A DNA stretch of 59,296 nucleotides, taken from NCBI RefSeq assembly GCF_003254115.1, contig NZ_QKZV01000008.1, forward strand, positions 1 to 59,296, given 5' to 3'. Within the stretch, counting starts at the first letter, position 1, and the number at the start of each line of letters is the position of its first letter. Shown piece by piece: positions 37,943 to 46,601 of this stretch. The translations under genes and the position numbers were made by a program. The notes below the pieces were generated by a model that was given only the letters and a program-made list of their open reading frames with translations, was not told the DNA's origin and searched no databases. Origin of the DNA: Hydrotalea sandarakina (GTDB taxonomy: Bacteria; Bacteroidota; Bacteroidia; Chitinophagales; Chitinophagaceae).

Positions 37943-38929
37943 ATGAATAAAAAAATTTTCATTCTACCCTTGTTATTAATGGGAACAACATTCTGTTTGC
38001 AAGCACAAACGCAACAAAATGAAGACATTATTATTCACAGAAAAGGAAATCCACAGCAAAAAACCACTATTGTTATTGACGGTAAAAACATTACCGTAAA
38101 TGGCAAACCTGTTGACCAGTGGAAAGATGGTTCGGTAGAAATAATGAAAACAGATACCAGCGACAATTCCTTTGACTTAGGAAACCTGCAATCAGAATTG
38201 GAAAAAATGTTTCGCCAAACCATGCCCAAAGGCGGTGTACAATATTTTAGAAGAATGGGGCCCGGCAATAATACTATTTCAACCAACAAAGCCAAATTAG
38301 GTGTTTACACTGATAAAGCTGAAAATACAAAGGGTGTGATAATTAAAGAAGTAAGTGAAGAATCACCTGCAGCTAAAGCAGGTTTAAAACCAGGTGACAT
38401 TATTGTGAAAGTAAATAATACAGACATTGAAACGAGCGAAGATTTATATAAAACTATTGGAAAATACAATGCCGGCGACACAATTAATATCACTTATTTA
38501 CGCGATGGTAAAACCGGCAACACAAAGGCAGTTTTAGAAAAAAATAATTCATTTCAACTCGGCAATGAAAATCAATGGGGTATGAGAAATTTTAATTTTT
38601 CCATACCACCTATGCCGATGAACCCTGATTTTAATTTTAGGCCAAATAATAAACCAATGTTAGGCGTGCAAATTGAAGAATTAAATGATAACTCAGGAGT
38701 GAAAATAAATGATGTAAACAGCAATTCACCTGCTGAAAAGGCCGGATTAGAGAAAGGCGATATTTTAACACAAATTGACGGTAATGCCGTAAAAAGCATT
38801 GAAGATTTAAAACAAGCATTAAACAGCAAAAAGGAAGGCGATTCAGTTGACATTACTTACTTACGCAACGGCAAAAAACACAATACTACTGTAGTTTTCC
38901 CTAAACCCATTAAAAAAGCAACTTTATAA
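37943..38929 (+). CDS. Exported protein with two PDZ domains and no protease domain
   Basis: A 328-aa periplasmic or envelope protein with signal peptide 1-22 (CLQAQTQ). An N-terminal 100 residues of no known family is followed by PDZ1 (about 115-200; LGVYTDKAENTKGVIIKEV, AAKAGLKPGDIIVKVN) and PDZ2 (about 234-322; MLGVQIEELNDNSGVKINDV, AEKAGLEKGDILTQIDG). PDZ pairs usually regulate DegP/HtrA-type proteases, but no catalytic triad is present here, so it likely acts as a peptide-binding adaptor or chaperone. It has its own promoter and terminator. Confidence 0.88.
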   Translation: MNKKIFILPLLLMGTTFCLQAQTQQNEDIIIHRKGNPQQKTTIVIDGKNITVNGKPVDQWKDGSVEIMKTDTSDNSFDLGNLQSELEKMFRQTMPKGGVQYFRRMGPGNNTISTNKAKLGVYTDKAENTKGVIIKEVSEESPAAKAGLKPGDIIVKVNNTDIETSEDLYKTIGKYNAGDTINITYLRDGKTGNTKAVLEKNNSFQLGNENQWGMRNFNFSIPPMPMNPDFNFRPNNKPMLGVQIEELNDNSGVKINDVNSNSPAEKAGLEKGDILTQIDGNAVKSIEDLKQALNSKKEGDSVDITYLRNGKKHNTTVVFPKPIKKATL

Positions 38930-38956
38930 CAACAGCATTCATGCACCCCCAATATA

Positions 38957-39000
38957 ATAGCTTACAGCCATGCCTATAATAGCATGGCTGCGCTATTTTT
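38957..39000 (+). terminator. Terminator after the double-PDZ gene
   Basis: CAGCCATGC (38965-38973) pairs with GCATGGCTG (38982-38990). An outer ATAGC/GCTAT pairing (38957-38961 with 38992-38996) extends the stem before the TTTTT run. Confidence 0.8.
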
Positions 39001-39076
39001 ATGAGTTAACCTGTCAATACCCGATAAAATGATACCTTTACGGCAACAATTTTGATGTGTAATTTTTAAAAAGCGA

Positions 39077-40522
39077 ATGGATTATTCAAAATATGAACCT
39101 GTAATTGGCCTTGAAGTACATGTTCAATTACAAACAAAAAGTAAATTGTTTTCAAGCGATGCCAACCAATTTGGGCGTAAGCCTAACACCCAAGTTAATG
39201 CTATTACCTTAGCTCATCCGGGTACCTTACCGAAAATGAACAAAAAAGCTGTTGAATATGCAGTTAAAATGGGCATAGCCTGTAATTGTAGAATTGAATC
39301 ACTAAACTGCTTTGCCCGAAAAAATTATTTTTATCCCGATTTGCCCAAAGGGTATCAAATTTCACAACACACCACACCAATTTGCGTGGGGGGGTATATC
39401 ACCATTAGTGTTAACGGAAATGAAAAGCAAATACATTTAAACCGCATTCATTTAGAAGAAGATGCGGGCAAAAGCATTCATGATGCAGTTGATGGTTTTA
39501 CTTGTTTAGATTATAACCGTGCCGGAACGCCACTTATTGAAATTGTAACAGAACCATGCATTCATTCAGCGGAAGAAGCATTTCAATACTTAACTGAAAT
39601 TAGAAAATTAGTTCGATGGATAGAAATTAGTGACGGTAATATGGAGGAAGGCAGTTTAAGATGCGATGCCAATATTTCAATTCGTCCTACCGGTTCATCT
39701 GAACTAGGAACGAAAGTAGAAGTAAAAAACTTAAATTCAATTCGAAATGTAAAAAAAGCCATAGAATATGAAATAGAACGAATGATAAACCTGGTTGAGA
39801 GTGGCCAAATAATTACACAACAAACCCGTAGTTTTGACGCTACTAACGATACCACCTTTGCGATACGCGAAAAAGAAGAAGCCAACGATTATCGATATTT
39901 CCCCGATCCTGATTTAGTTCCTTTTTTCATCAATCAATCATATATAGATGATATAAAAAAAAGCATGCCGGCTCTACCCCATGCATTAAAAAGTACATTT
40001 CAAACCCATTATGGCTTAAGTGCTTACGATGCACATCAGTTATGTGAAGATAAACACACTGCATTTTACTTCATTGCTACCACTAATTACAGCCATAATT
40101 ATAAAGCTATTGCTAACTTTATACTGGGACCACTGAAGCAACATGTAAATGAGCTGGGTATTGATTTTGAAAAAATATCCTTACTACCGCAAACATTAGC
40201 AGGCATTATTGCCTTAATTGATGATGGAAAGATTAATTTTTCTACCGCAGCCAATAAACTTTTACCTGCAATTATCAACAACAATGATAATCCGGCAATT
40301 ACTGCAGAAAAATTAAACTTAATACAAGTTTCAAACGAGGATGCCATTAGCACTTGGGTTCAGCAAGTAATTAATGCCATGCCGGACAAAGTGAATGAAT
40401 ACAAAAAAGGGAAAAAAGGGTTAATAGGTTTATTTGTAGGTGAAGTTAAAAAAATTAGCAAAGGCAAAGCAGATCCAAAATTAACAACCAGTACTTTGGA
40501 AAAAATTTTAAATGAGCAATAG
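39077..40522 (+). CDS. gatB: Asp-tRNA(Asn)/Glu-tRNA(Gln) amidotransferase subunit B
   Basis: A 481-aa subunit of the GatCAB complex, which amidates misacylated Glu-tRNA-Gln (and Asp-tRNA-Asn where needed). The N-terminal kinase-like domain has EPVIGLEVHVQLQTKSKLFS, FYPDLPKGYQISQ and EDAGKSIH. The C-terminal YqeY-like domain (about 330-481) ends GLIGLFVGEVKKISKGKADP, which contacts tRNA. Nothing is missing. gatA and gatC are not in the window, as is usual where the subunits are scattered. It precedes the TlpA-like gene by 38 bases with no terminator, so the two may share a transcript. Confidence 0.98.
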   Translation: MDYSKYEPVIGLEVHVQLQTKSKLFSSDANQFGRKPNTQVNAITLAHPGTLPKMNKKAVEYAVKMGIACNCRIESLNCFARKNYFYPDLPKGYQISQHTTPICVGGYITISVNGNEKQIHLNRIHLEEDAGKSIHDAVDGFTCLDYNRAGTPLIEIVTEPCIHSAEEAFQYLTEIRKLVRWIEISDGNMEEGSLRCDANISIRPTGSSELGTKVEVKNLNSIRNVKKAIEYEIERMINLVESGQIITQQTRSFDATNDTTFAIREKEEANDYRYFPDPDLVPFFINQSYIDDIKKSMPALPHALKSTFQTHYGLSAYDAHQLCEDKHTAFYFIATTNYSHNYKAIANFILGPLKQHVNELGIDFEKISLLPQTLAGIIALIDDGKINFSTAANKLLPAIINNNDNPAITAEKLNLIQVSNEDAISTWVQQVINAMPDKVNEYKKGKKGLIGLFVGEVKKISKGKADPKLTTSTLEKILNEQ

Positions 40523-40560
40523 CATATCATTCAAATACAGCAATCAATAAACAATTATTT

Positions 40561-41685
40561 ATGAAACAATTTTTATCCGTTGTTATTTTGGGCATGGCGT
40601 TAATAGCATGCCAACAAAAAAAATATGGTGCCTTTATTGTAAGCGGTAAAATTCAAAATTCACCTTCCAATAAAATTTTATTAGAAGCATTACCTTTTGG
40701 TGCCCAACAACCGGTGGTAGTTGATTCAACTACGCTGGCCTCAAATGGCAATTTCGAATTAAGAGGAACAGCAAGCGCAGAGGGTTTATACTTATTAGCC
40801 ATTGACAATGGTCCTCAAATTTTATTTATCAATGATAGCAAGGATATTAAAGTTGAGATGGATGCTCACAATTATAAATCTTATACCACTAAAGGTTCAG
40901 CCGCATCAACAGCCTTACATCAATTTTTAGAAGCATACATTAACAAATTTGGCCCCTTAGCCGATGCCTATTTACAGGCAGATTCTTTGCAAAATACGCC
41001 GCATCCGGACAGTGCCTTACTAGCTTCTATTAATTTAAGAAAAGAAACGCTTCTAAATAACTTCAACAACTTTTTAGCACAAACCATTAAAGAATCTAAC
41101 AGTGCCGCATTTACGTATTATGTAATTGGTAAGGCATTCAAAACCATGCAACCCGATGCTATTAAACAATTGGTAGATATATCTGCTACTAAATTTAAAG
41201 ATAACGCAGGCATTCAAAGGTTACAGGAAATCATTAATGCACAATTGGCCTCTGATCCAAAAGTTGCTTTACTAAACAAACCTGCGCCAAACTTTACTTT
41301 AGCAGATACTTCCGGTAAAATGGTATCACTCAATAATTTTAAAGGTAAGTATGTATTAGTTGATTTTTGGGCCAGTTGGTGCAGTCCTTGCAGACACGAA
41401 AACCCTAACGTAGTTGCGGCCTATAATAAGTTTAAGGATAAAAATTTTACCATATTGGGTGTTTCGTTAGATAATGACAAATCAGCGTGGCTAAAAGCCA
41501 TACACGATGACAAGTTAACCTGGACTCAGGTAAGTGATTTAAAGCAATGGCAAAGCAGTGTGGTTGATTTGTATAAAATAAGTGGTATACCTTTTAATGT
41601 GTTGGTGAATCCACAAGGAATAATAATTGGTGTTGAATTAAGAGGAGAGGAATTACAAAATAAGTTAGCAGAGGTGTTGAAATAG
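40561..41685 (+). CDS. TlpA-like thiol-disulfide lipoprotein with DUF4369 domain
   Basis: A 374-aa lipoprotein with lipobox LIAC (acylated Cys at 17). The N-terminal half (about 25-120) matches the DUF4369 beta domain common in Bacteroidota TlpA proteins. A helical linker leads to a thioredoxin/AhpC-TSA-like domain from about 240, with active site WASWCSPC (C274, C277) and the cis-Pro loop GIPFNVLV. It should act as an envelope thiol reductase, for cytochrome c or other exported thiols. Its substrate is unknown. A 44-bp palindrome ends the transcript. Confidence 0.92.
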   Translation: MKQFLSVVILGMALIACQQKKYGAFIVSGKIQNSPSNKILLEALPFGAQQPVVVDSTTLASNGNFELRGTASAEGLYLLAIDNGPQILFINDSKDIKVEMDAHNYKSYTTKGSAASTALHQFLEAYINKFGPLADAYLQADSLQNTPHPDSALLASINLRKETLLNNFNNFLAQTIKESNSAAFTYYVIGKAFKTMQPDAIKQLVDISATKFKDNAGIQRLQEIINAQLASDPKVALLNKPAPNFTLADTSGKMVSLNNFKGKYVLVDFWASWCSPCRHENPNVVAAYNKFKDKNFTILGVSLDNDKSAWLKAIHDDKLTWTQVSDLKQWQSSVVDLYKISGIPFNVLVNPQGIIIGVELRGEELQNKLAEVLK

Positions 41686-41852
41686 TATTTGATTGATTAG
41701 GCAAGTAAATTCTCAATAATTAAATCGAAATAATAATCATTAAAAGTTAAGCAAAGCAAAAAAATTTAATTAACTCATTGAAAATTAAACTTTAATAAAA
41801 CCCCAAATTATTTAGGATACTCTATAAAGCGATTATGAAGCATATGCTTTAA

Positions 41853-41896
41853 TAAAACAAAAGAAGCATTTCAATTGAAATGCTTCTTTTGTTTTA
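41853..41896. terminator. 44-bp perfect palindrome, bidirectional terminator
   Basis: The two 22-base halves are perfectly complementary with no unpaired loop (centre CAATTG at 41872-41877; arms contain GAAGCATTTCA). T-rich outer arms lie between the convergent tlpA-like gene and the first susD, so it probably ends transcripts from both sides. Confidence 0.85.
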
Positions 41897-41913
41897 AAGT
41901 TATTAAGATTAAA

Positions 41914-43317
41914 TTAATATCCAGGATTACCTACCATATTTTTATTAGCATCTAATTCTTGTTGTGGAATGGGGAAAAGACGTTTAAAGCTAGAATAAGG
42001 TAAAGTTAAAGCAATACCGGGATAATTATTACTTCTATTGATGTCTAATTTAAGTCTGCTTAAATCACCATATCTATCACCTTCAAAAGCTAATTCCTTT
42101 CTTCTTTCGGTTATAATGTCGTTAAATAGTTGAACACCAGTAGATGTATAACCGGGGAATGCCGGATCCCTTCTAGATACAACATAATTTAGATATGTTC
42201 TTGCCGAAGTTTCATCACTAGGAAGTGAGGCTTCTGCAGCTATTAAATAAACATCACTCATTCGCATGATTTTAGTATCGTCTGGATCTGCAGAACCAAA
42301 GACGTTTTTATATTTATTTATAAAAGTTGCAGGTAAACCACCTCTAGTACCAAATGACAACCAAGTTGTATATCTCACATCAGTTGTAGAATATAGTGCA
42401 GTTAAAGCATCAGAACAAAGTAAATCTCCATAACCTAACTGATTGTAAATATTAGCTAAGCCATCGTAACCATTATTATTAATTGCATCTGAACTAACTT
42501 CAAATAATGTTTCCAATTTATCTGTACGCACAGCACCACTACCCCAATAAGAAACAAAATTAGAGGTGTTTACAACAGTAAACCCACTATTGTTAATTAC
42601 ATCTAAAGCTGCGGTTTTTGCATTAGCATTATTTGCCATATACAAATATACCTTAGCTTGCAAAGCTCTTGCAGCATATTTACTAAATTGACCAGAACTA
42701 GTAAATTTAGTCATGTTATTATAAGCATTTGTAAGATCACTTATAATTTGATTATAAACATCTCCCACGGAACTTCTCGATGCTTGTTGAGTAACATCAT
42801 AAGATAAGATAATAGGAACTCCCGGAGAAGTAGGATCATCTGTATAAGGCTTAGCAAAATATCGCACCAAATAAAAATAACATAAAGCTCTAATAGCATA
42901 AGCCTCTCCTTTGTATTGGTTTACATTAGCAGAACTCGCTACATTAGCATTAATAATATTATTTGCGCGTAAAATAGTATTATAAGCTGCATTCCAAAAG
43001 CCTGTAACGTTACCGTCTGAAACCACCATATTATAAGTATTAAACTGAATATAGCGTCCAGAGTTTTTTACAGATACATATACATTGTCTGGATACAAAT
43101 CACCAGCAACAGGAACAGTTCTGCCAAATAAATCGGTGTTCCTCAAACCTGCATAAGCTCCCCTCAATGCAACTAACAAATCCGCTTCAGTTCCCAAAGC
43201 AAGATTTGGAGGCAGGGAGGTATAAGGATTTCTATTTAAGAAATCTTTTTTACAACTTCCTAAAAGGCCAATTAATACTAGAAGTATTAAAAGTCTATTA
43301 AATATATTTTGTTTCAT
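41914..43317 (-). CDS. SusD/RagB-family nutrient-binding lipoprotein (unit 1)
   Basis: A 467-aa surface lipoprotein that forms the lid of a SusC transporter and binds an oligomeric nutrient. Lipobox LLGSC; I use the ATG at 43317, two codons after a TTG. The family's TPR-like helical core is visible from RGAYAGLRNTDLFGR through GEAYAIRALCYFYLVRYFAKPY to the C-terminal ELAFEGDRYGDLSRLKLD and FPIPQQELDANKNM. It follows its SusC by 30 bases. It resembles the unit-3 SusD more than the unit-2 SusD (for example NSGRY and YNMVV shared). Substrate unknown. Confidence 0.95.
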   Translation of the reverse strand: MKQNIFNRLLILLVLIGLLGSCKKDFLNRNPYTSLPPNLALGTEADLLVALRGAYAGLRNTDLFGRTVPVAGDLYPDNVYVSVKNSGRYIQFNTYNMVVSDGNVTGFWNAAYNTILRANNIINANVASSANVNQYKGEAYAIRALCYFYLVRYFAKPYTDDPTSPGVPIILSYDVTQQASRSSVGDVYNQIISDLTNAYNNMTKFTSSGQFSKYAARALQAKVYLYMANNANAKTAALDVINNSGFTVVNTSNFVSYWGSGAVRTDKLETLFEVSSDAINNNGYDGLANIYNQLGYGDLLCSDALTALYSTTDVRYTTWLSFGTRGGLPATFINKYKNVFGSADPDDTKIMRMSDVYLIAAEASLPSDETSARTYLNYVVSRRDPAFPGYTSTGVQLFNDIITERRKELAFEGDRYGDLSRLKLDINRSNNYPGIALTLPYSSFKRLFPIPQQELDANKNMVGNPGY

Positions 43318-43347
43318 AATCAATATTTTTGATTTCTCAACTTTTAA

Positions 43348-46300
43348 TTAAAATGAAATATTTACACCTGCAGTAACTGTTTTTGGAATAAATACTTCCA
43401 AATTTGTTTGTGCTGAAACGCCTTGCTCAGGGTCAAATGGCATATTTGAATCAGCTACCCAAGTCCAAAGGTTAGTTCCTCTCACATAGAATCTCATAGT
43501 ACCAATATGATACTTACCTAAAAGTGATTTCGGCATATCGTATCCTAATTCAATATCTCTTAAACGAATGAAATCACCTTTAAATAAATAGAATGTAGAA
43601 AAGCTTTGAGCACTTTTATTTCCGCCATATACATATTTGGGAATGTCTGTAATTTGACCCGGGGTAGTCCAACGCTTCATAATTCTTTGAACTTTATTGA
43701 AGCCTCCACCAAATCCAGCTCCATTATAATATGAGCCCCAAGTATCTCTTAAATAGTTACCAAAGTTGTAATAAAAATTAGCACTAAAACTAAAGTTCTT
43801 AAATCTGAAACTATTGCCGAATCCACCAAAGAATTTGGGAGATGCACTTTGGTAAAGCGCTCTTTGAGCAGCACCATAGTTATTTGTAGTAGCTTGTTTG
43901 GTTGCATCAGTATACCAAAGTGGATCACCATTTGCAGGATCAACACCCGCATATATACGAGCATAATAGGTTTGGAAGTCATAACCTACTCTACGAATAA
44001 AGACTCCAGATAAAATATCTTGATTATTTACCAACGCTGTAATCCTATTTTGGTTAGCAGCAATATTAAAATTCAAATTCCATCTAAAATCGCGAGATTG
44101 AATAGGAACAACATTTAAAGTAAATTCAACACCTTTATTTTCCATTGCTCCAATATTCTTGGTTACACTTGTAAATCCAGTACTTGGTGGAACAGGTGCA
44201 GCAAGTAACAATGATGTAGTATTTCTTTTGTAATATTCTATTGTGAAACTAACTCTATTTTTTAATATAGTTACATCTAAGCCAACATTGAATGGTTTAT
44301 TTATTTCCCAAGTTAAATCTATATTACCAGCTTGAGAAGGTGCACTTCCAGGATTACCAATATAGTTGGAACCATAACCATATAATGGTAATGCATCATA
44401 GTTACCAATTCCGGCGTTACCATTTGTTCCATAGGAAGAGCGCAATACTAACTGATTAATAAATTTAATATTTTGCATAAATCTTTCCCTATCAATATTC
44501 CATCTACCACCAATTGACCAGAAATTACCATAACGACGGTTTAATCCAAAACGAGAAGATCCATCATTTCTAAAACTTCCTGTTATGATATATTTATCTT
44601 TAAAATTTAAATCAGCAGATGAGAATGCACCAACAAATGCATAATCACTTGCTGTTTGTGAAGCCGTTTTTGGTGTAGCACCAATTGCCGGAACTGTTAA
44701 GATTGTTGTGGGAGGAAAATTTGAATTTTGAACAGAAACAAAATATCCCTTACTCAACTGAGACTCGTAACCCACTTTTAAGTTCAAGTTCAAATCACCA
44801 GAACGCAATAAACTTTGTTTAAAATCTAAAGTATTCACCCAATCCCAGTTTGTATACCTAGTATAATATGCAAATGCACGACCACCACTACTTTGACCAT
44901 CTCCGTAAAAAGGATTGTTGTATTGATTTTCCTCTAAAGTATTATAATCAACACCATACTGTGTTTTAAAACGAAGATTATCTAATATTTTATACTCTGC
45001 ATAAACAGAACCTCTTAAACTTAACCCATGCAGATTTCTTTTATCCAATGCAGCAACTGCAACAGTATTATAAGTTGAAGCATTTGGAAAATCGCCGGTT
45101 AAATAGTTAAGTGTACCATCTGGCTTATAAGGTGATAAAGTAGGTAACAAGAAAAATGCACTAAGAACCGGATTACCGAAGGCTCCTCCATTTAATGGTG
45201 TATTTTGATCAGTAACTCCACCATTTAAAGTAAAACCTAAAGTTAACTTATTGGTTGCCCTATTCTCAATTCTTGCATTTCCATTAATCCTGGTAAAATC
45301 AGTAGCAATAGTAGTACCATCCTGTTTAAACATACCTCCGGATAAGAAAAACGTAGTTTTTTCATTACCCCCACTTGCACTTAAATTGTATTGCTGTTGC
45401 CCTCCAACTCGAGTAACGGCAGAAAGCCAATCAGTGTTTACTGGAGATGGGTAAGTGAATACTGATAAAAAGTTGGCGTTATAAATTGCATCTACATTTG
45501 ATGGTGTAGCTTGACCAGCATTTATTAAACCTTCTTTAGTTATTGTACCATATTGATCGGCTGTAAGTGGCTGATAGGCACTATTTTTATAAGCAATTGA
45601 ATTTTGGCCTACTTCTGCATCAAACTTAAAGCGTGTTGCTCCGGGCCTACCTTTTTTTGTAGTAACCAAAATTACACCATTAGCTGCACGGCTTCCATAT
45701 ATCGAAGAGGAAGCTGCATCTTTCAACACTGTGATATCCTCAATATCATCTGGATTTAAAGTAGAAAGTAAGTTAGCAGTAGTTGTTAAACGCGATACAT
45801 CTCCGGAGTTTACTGGAATTCCATCAATCACCCATAAAGGATCTGCAGAAGCTGAAATTGACCCAATTCCTCTAATTCTTATTGCCTGAGATGAGCCGGG
45901 AGCACCAGAAGCAGCAGCAGATTGCAAACCAGCTACAGCCCCTTGCAAAGCTTTATCGACAGATGTAAAAGGTTTATTTTCTACAACAGCACCCTTAACA
46001 GAAACCTGAGAACCTGTTACTGTGTTTTTCTTTTGGGTTCCATAAGCAACTACAACCACTTCATCTAATTTTGAATCAAGTGGATTCATCTTTATTTCAA
46101 CTTCATTCTTCCCTTCTATGAATACTTCCCGTCTTTCAAAATTTAAAGCAGTGATTACTAAATATTTTGCTGTTGGCGGAACAGTTAATTTAAAAGTTCC
46201 ATTCTCTTCTGTACTGGTACCAATTTTCGTTCCTTTTACCACAACAGAAGCTCGTTCAATGGGTTTACCATTTTCATCTAACACCGTACCATGTATAGTA

Positions 46301-46368
46301 CGATTTTGTGCCCACAATTGACCCACAGTCAACAATGCACACATGAGAAGCATTAGCAGTTTTCTCAT
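43348..46368 (-). CDS. SusC/RagA-family TonB-dependent transporter (unit 1, intact)
   Basis: A 1006-aa outer-membrane barrel that imports the nutrient captured by SusD using TonB. Signal peptide 1-21; a carboxypeptidase-regulatory-like domain (about 22-100, TIHGTVLDENGKP); the SusC link DEVVVVAYGTQKK; plug (about 110-235) with DPLWVIDG and VLKDAASSSIYGSRAANG; then the barrel ending TAGVNISF. This is the only unbroken SusC of the three. A TATATTTG -7 box lies about 40 bases upstream. Substrate unknown, because no degrading enzyme is linked. Confidence 0.96.
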   Translation of the reverse strand: MRKLLMLLMCALLTVGQLWAQNRTIHGTVLDENGKPIERASVVVKGTKIGTSTEENGTFKLTVPPTAKYLVITALNFERREVFIEGKNEVEIKMNPLDSKLDEVVVVAYGTQKKNTVTGSQVSVKGAVVENKPFTSVDKALQGAVAGLQSAAASGAPGSSQAIRIRGIGSISASADPLWVIDGIPVNSGDVSRLTTTANLLSTLNPDDIEDITVLKDAASSSIYGSRAANGVILVTTKKGRPGATRFKFDAEVGQNSIAYKNSAYQPLTADQYGTITKEGLINAGQATPSNVDAIYNANFLSVFTYPSPVNTDWLSAVTRVGGQQQYNLSASGGNEKTTFFLSGGMFKQDGTTIATDFTRINGNARIENRATNKLTLGFTLNGGVTDQNTPLNGGAFGNPVLSAFFLLPTLSPYKPDGTLNYLTGDFPNASTYNTVAVAALDKRNLHGLSLRGSVYAEYKILDNLRFKTQYGVDYNTLEENQYNNPFYGDGQSSGGRAFAYYTRYTNWDWVNTLDFKQSLLRSGDLNLNLKVGYESQLSKGYFVSVQNSNFPPTTILTVPAIGATPKTASQTASDYAFVGAFSSADLNFKDKYIITGSFRNDGSSRFGLNRRYGNFWSIGGRWNIDRERFMQNIKFINQLVLRSSYGTNGNAGIGNYDALPLYGYGSNYIGNPGSAPSQAGNIDLTWEINKPFNVGLDVTILKNRVSFTIEYYKRNTTSLLLAAPVPPSTGFTSVTKNIGAMENKGVEFTLNVVPIQSRDFRWNLNFNIAANQNRITALVNNQDILSGVFIRRVGYDFQTYYARIYAGVDPANGDPLWYTDATKQATTNNYGAAQRALYQSASPKFFGGFGNSFRFKNFSFSANFYYNFGNYLRDTWGSYYNGAGFGGGFNKVQRIMKRWTTPGQITDIPKYVYGGNKSAQSFSTFYLFKGDFIRLRDIELGYDMPKSLLGKYHIGTMRFYVRGTNLWTWVADSNMPFDPEQGVSAQTNLEVFIPKTVTAGVNISF

Positions 46369-46409
46369 AATTCTCTGTGTTTTAGTTTTAAAAAAGTTAA
46401 AAAGGATTT

Positions 46410-46417
46410 CAAATATA
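46410..46417 (-). promoter_or_regulatory. Bacteroidota-type -7 box for unit-1 susC
   Basis: Read on the minus strand the sequence is TATATTTG, an exact TAnnTTTG match, 42 bases upstream of the susC ATG. The -33 element is poor, which often means activator or ECF-sigma dependence (inference). Confidence 0.5.
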
Positions 46418-46443
46418 AGTTAACAAAACATTAAAGACATAAA

Positions 46444-46461
46444 TTTTTATTAAAAAGTTGC
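46444..46461 (-). promoter_or_regulatory. 18-base upstream element shared with unit 2 (copy 1)
   Basis: Minus-strand GCAACTTTTTAATAAAAA lies 76 bases upstream of the unit-1 susC ATG. An identical copy lies 72 bases upstream of the unit-2 susC. Conserved sequence and position suggest a regulator site or promoter element. Confidence 0.45.
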
Positions 46462-46513
46462 AATAAAATTTATTTTTGATTAAAAAATAGATTTAAAATT
46501 GATTTTAAATAGA

Positions 46514-46556
46514 AAAGCTTAATTTTTTTTGAAAATTTCAAAAAAAATTAAGCTTT
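46514..46556 (-). terminator. Perfect inverted repeat closing unit 2
   Basis: Two perfectly complementary 21-base arms (46514-46534 and 46536-46556) are separated by one base. Each arm begins or ends with AAGCTT and contains a run of eight T or A. It sits 45 bases after the unit-2 susD stop and probably separates units 2 and 1. Confidence 0.75.
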
Positions 46557-46601
46557 AACTAGAGTATTATTCAGGATATACTTAAAAAATTTTCACCCAA
46601 A

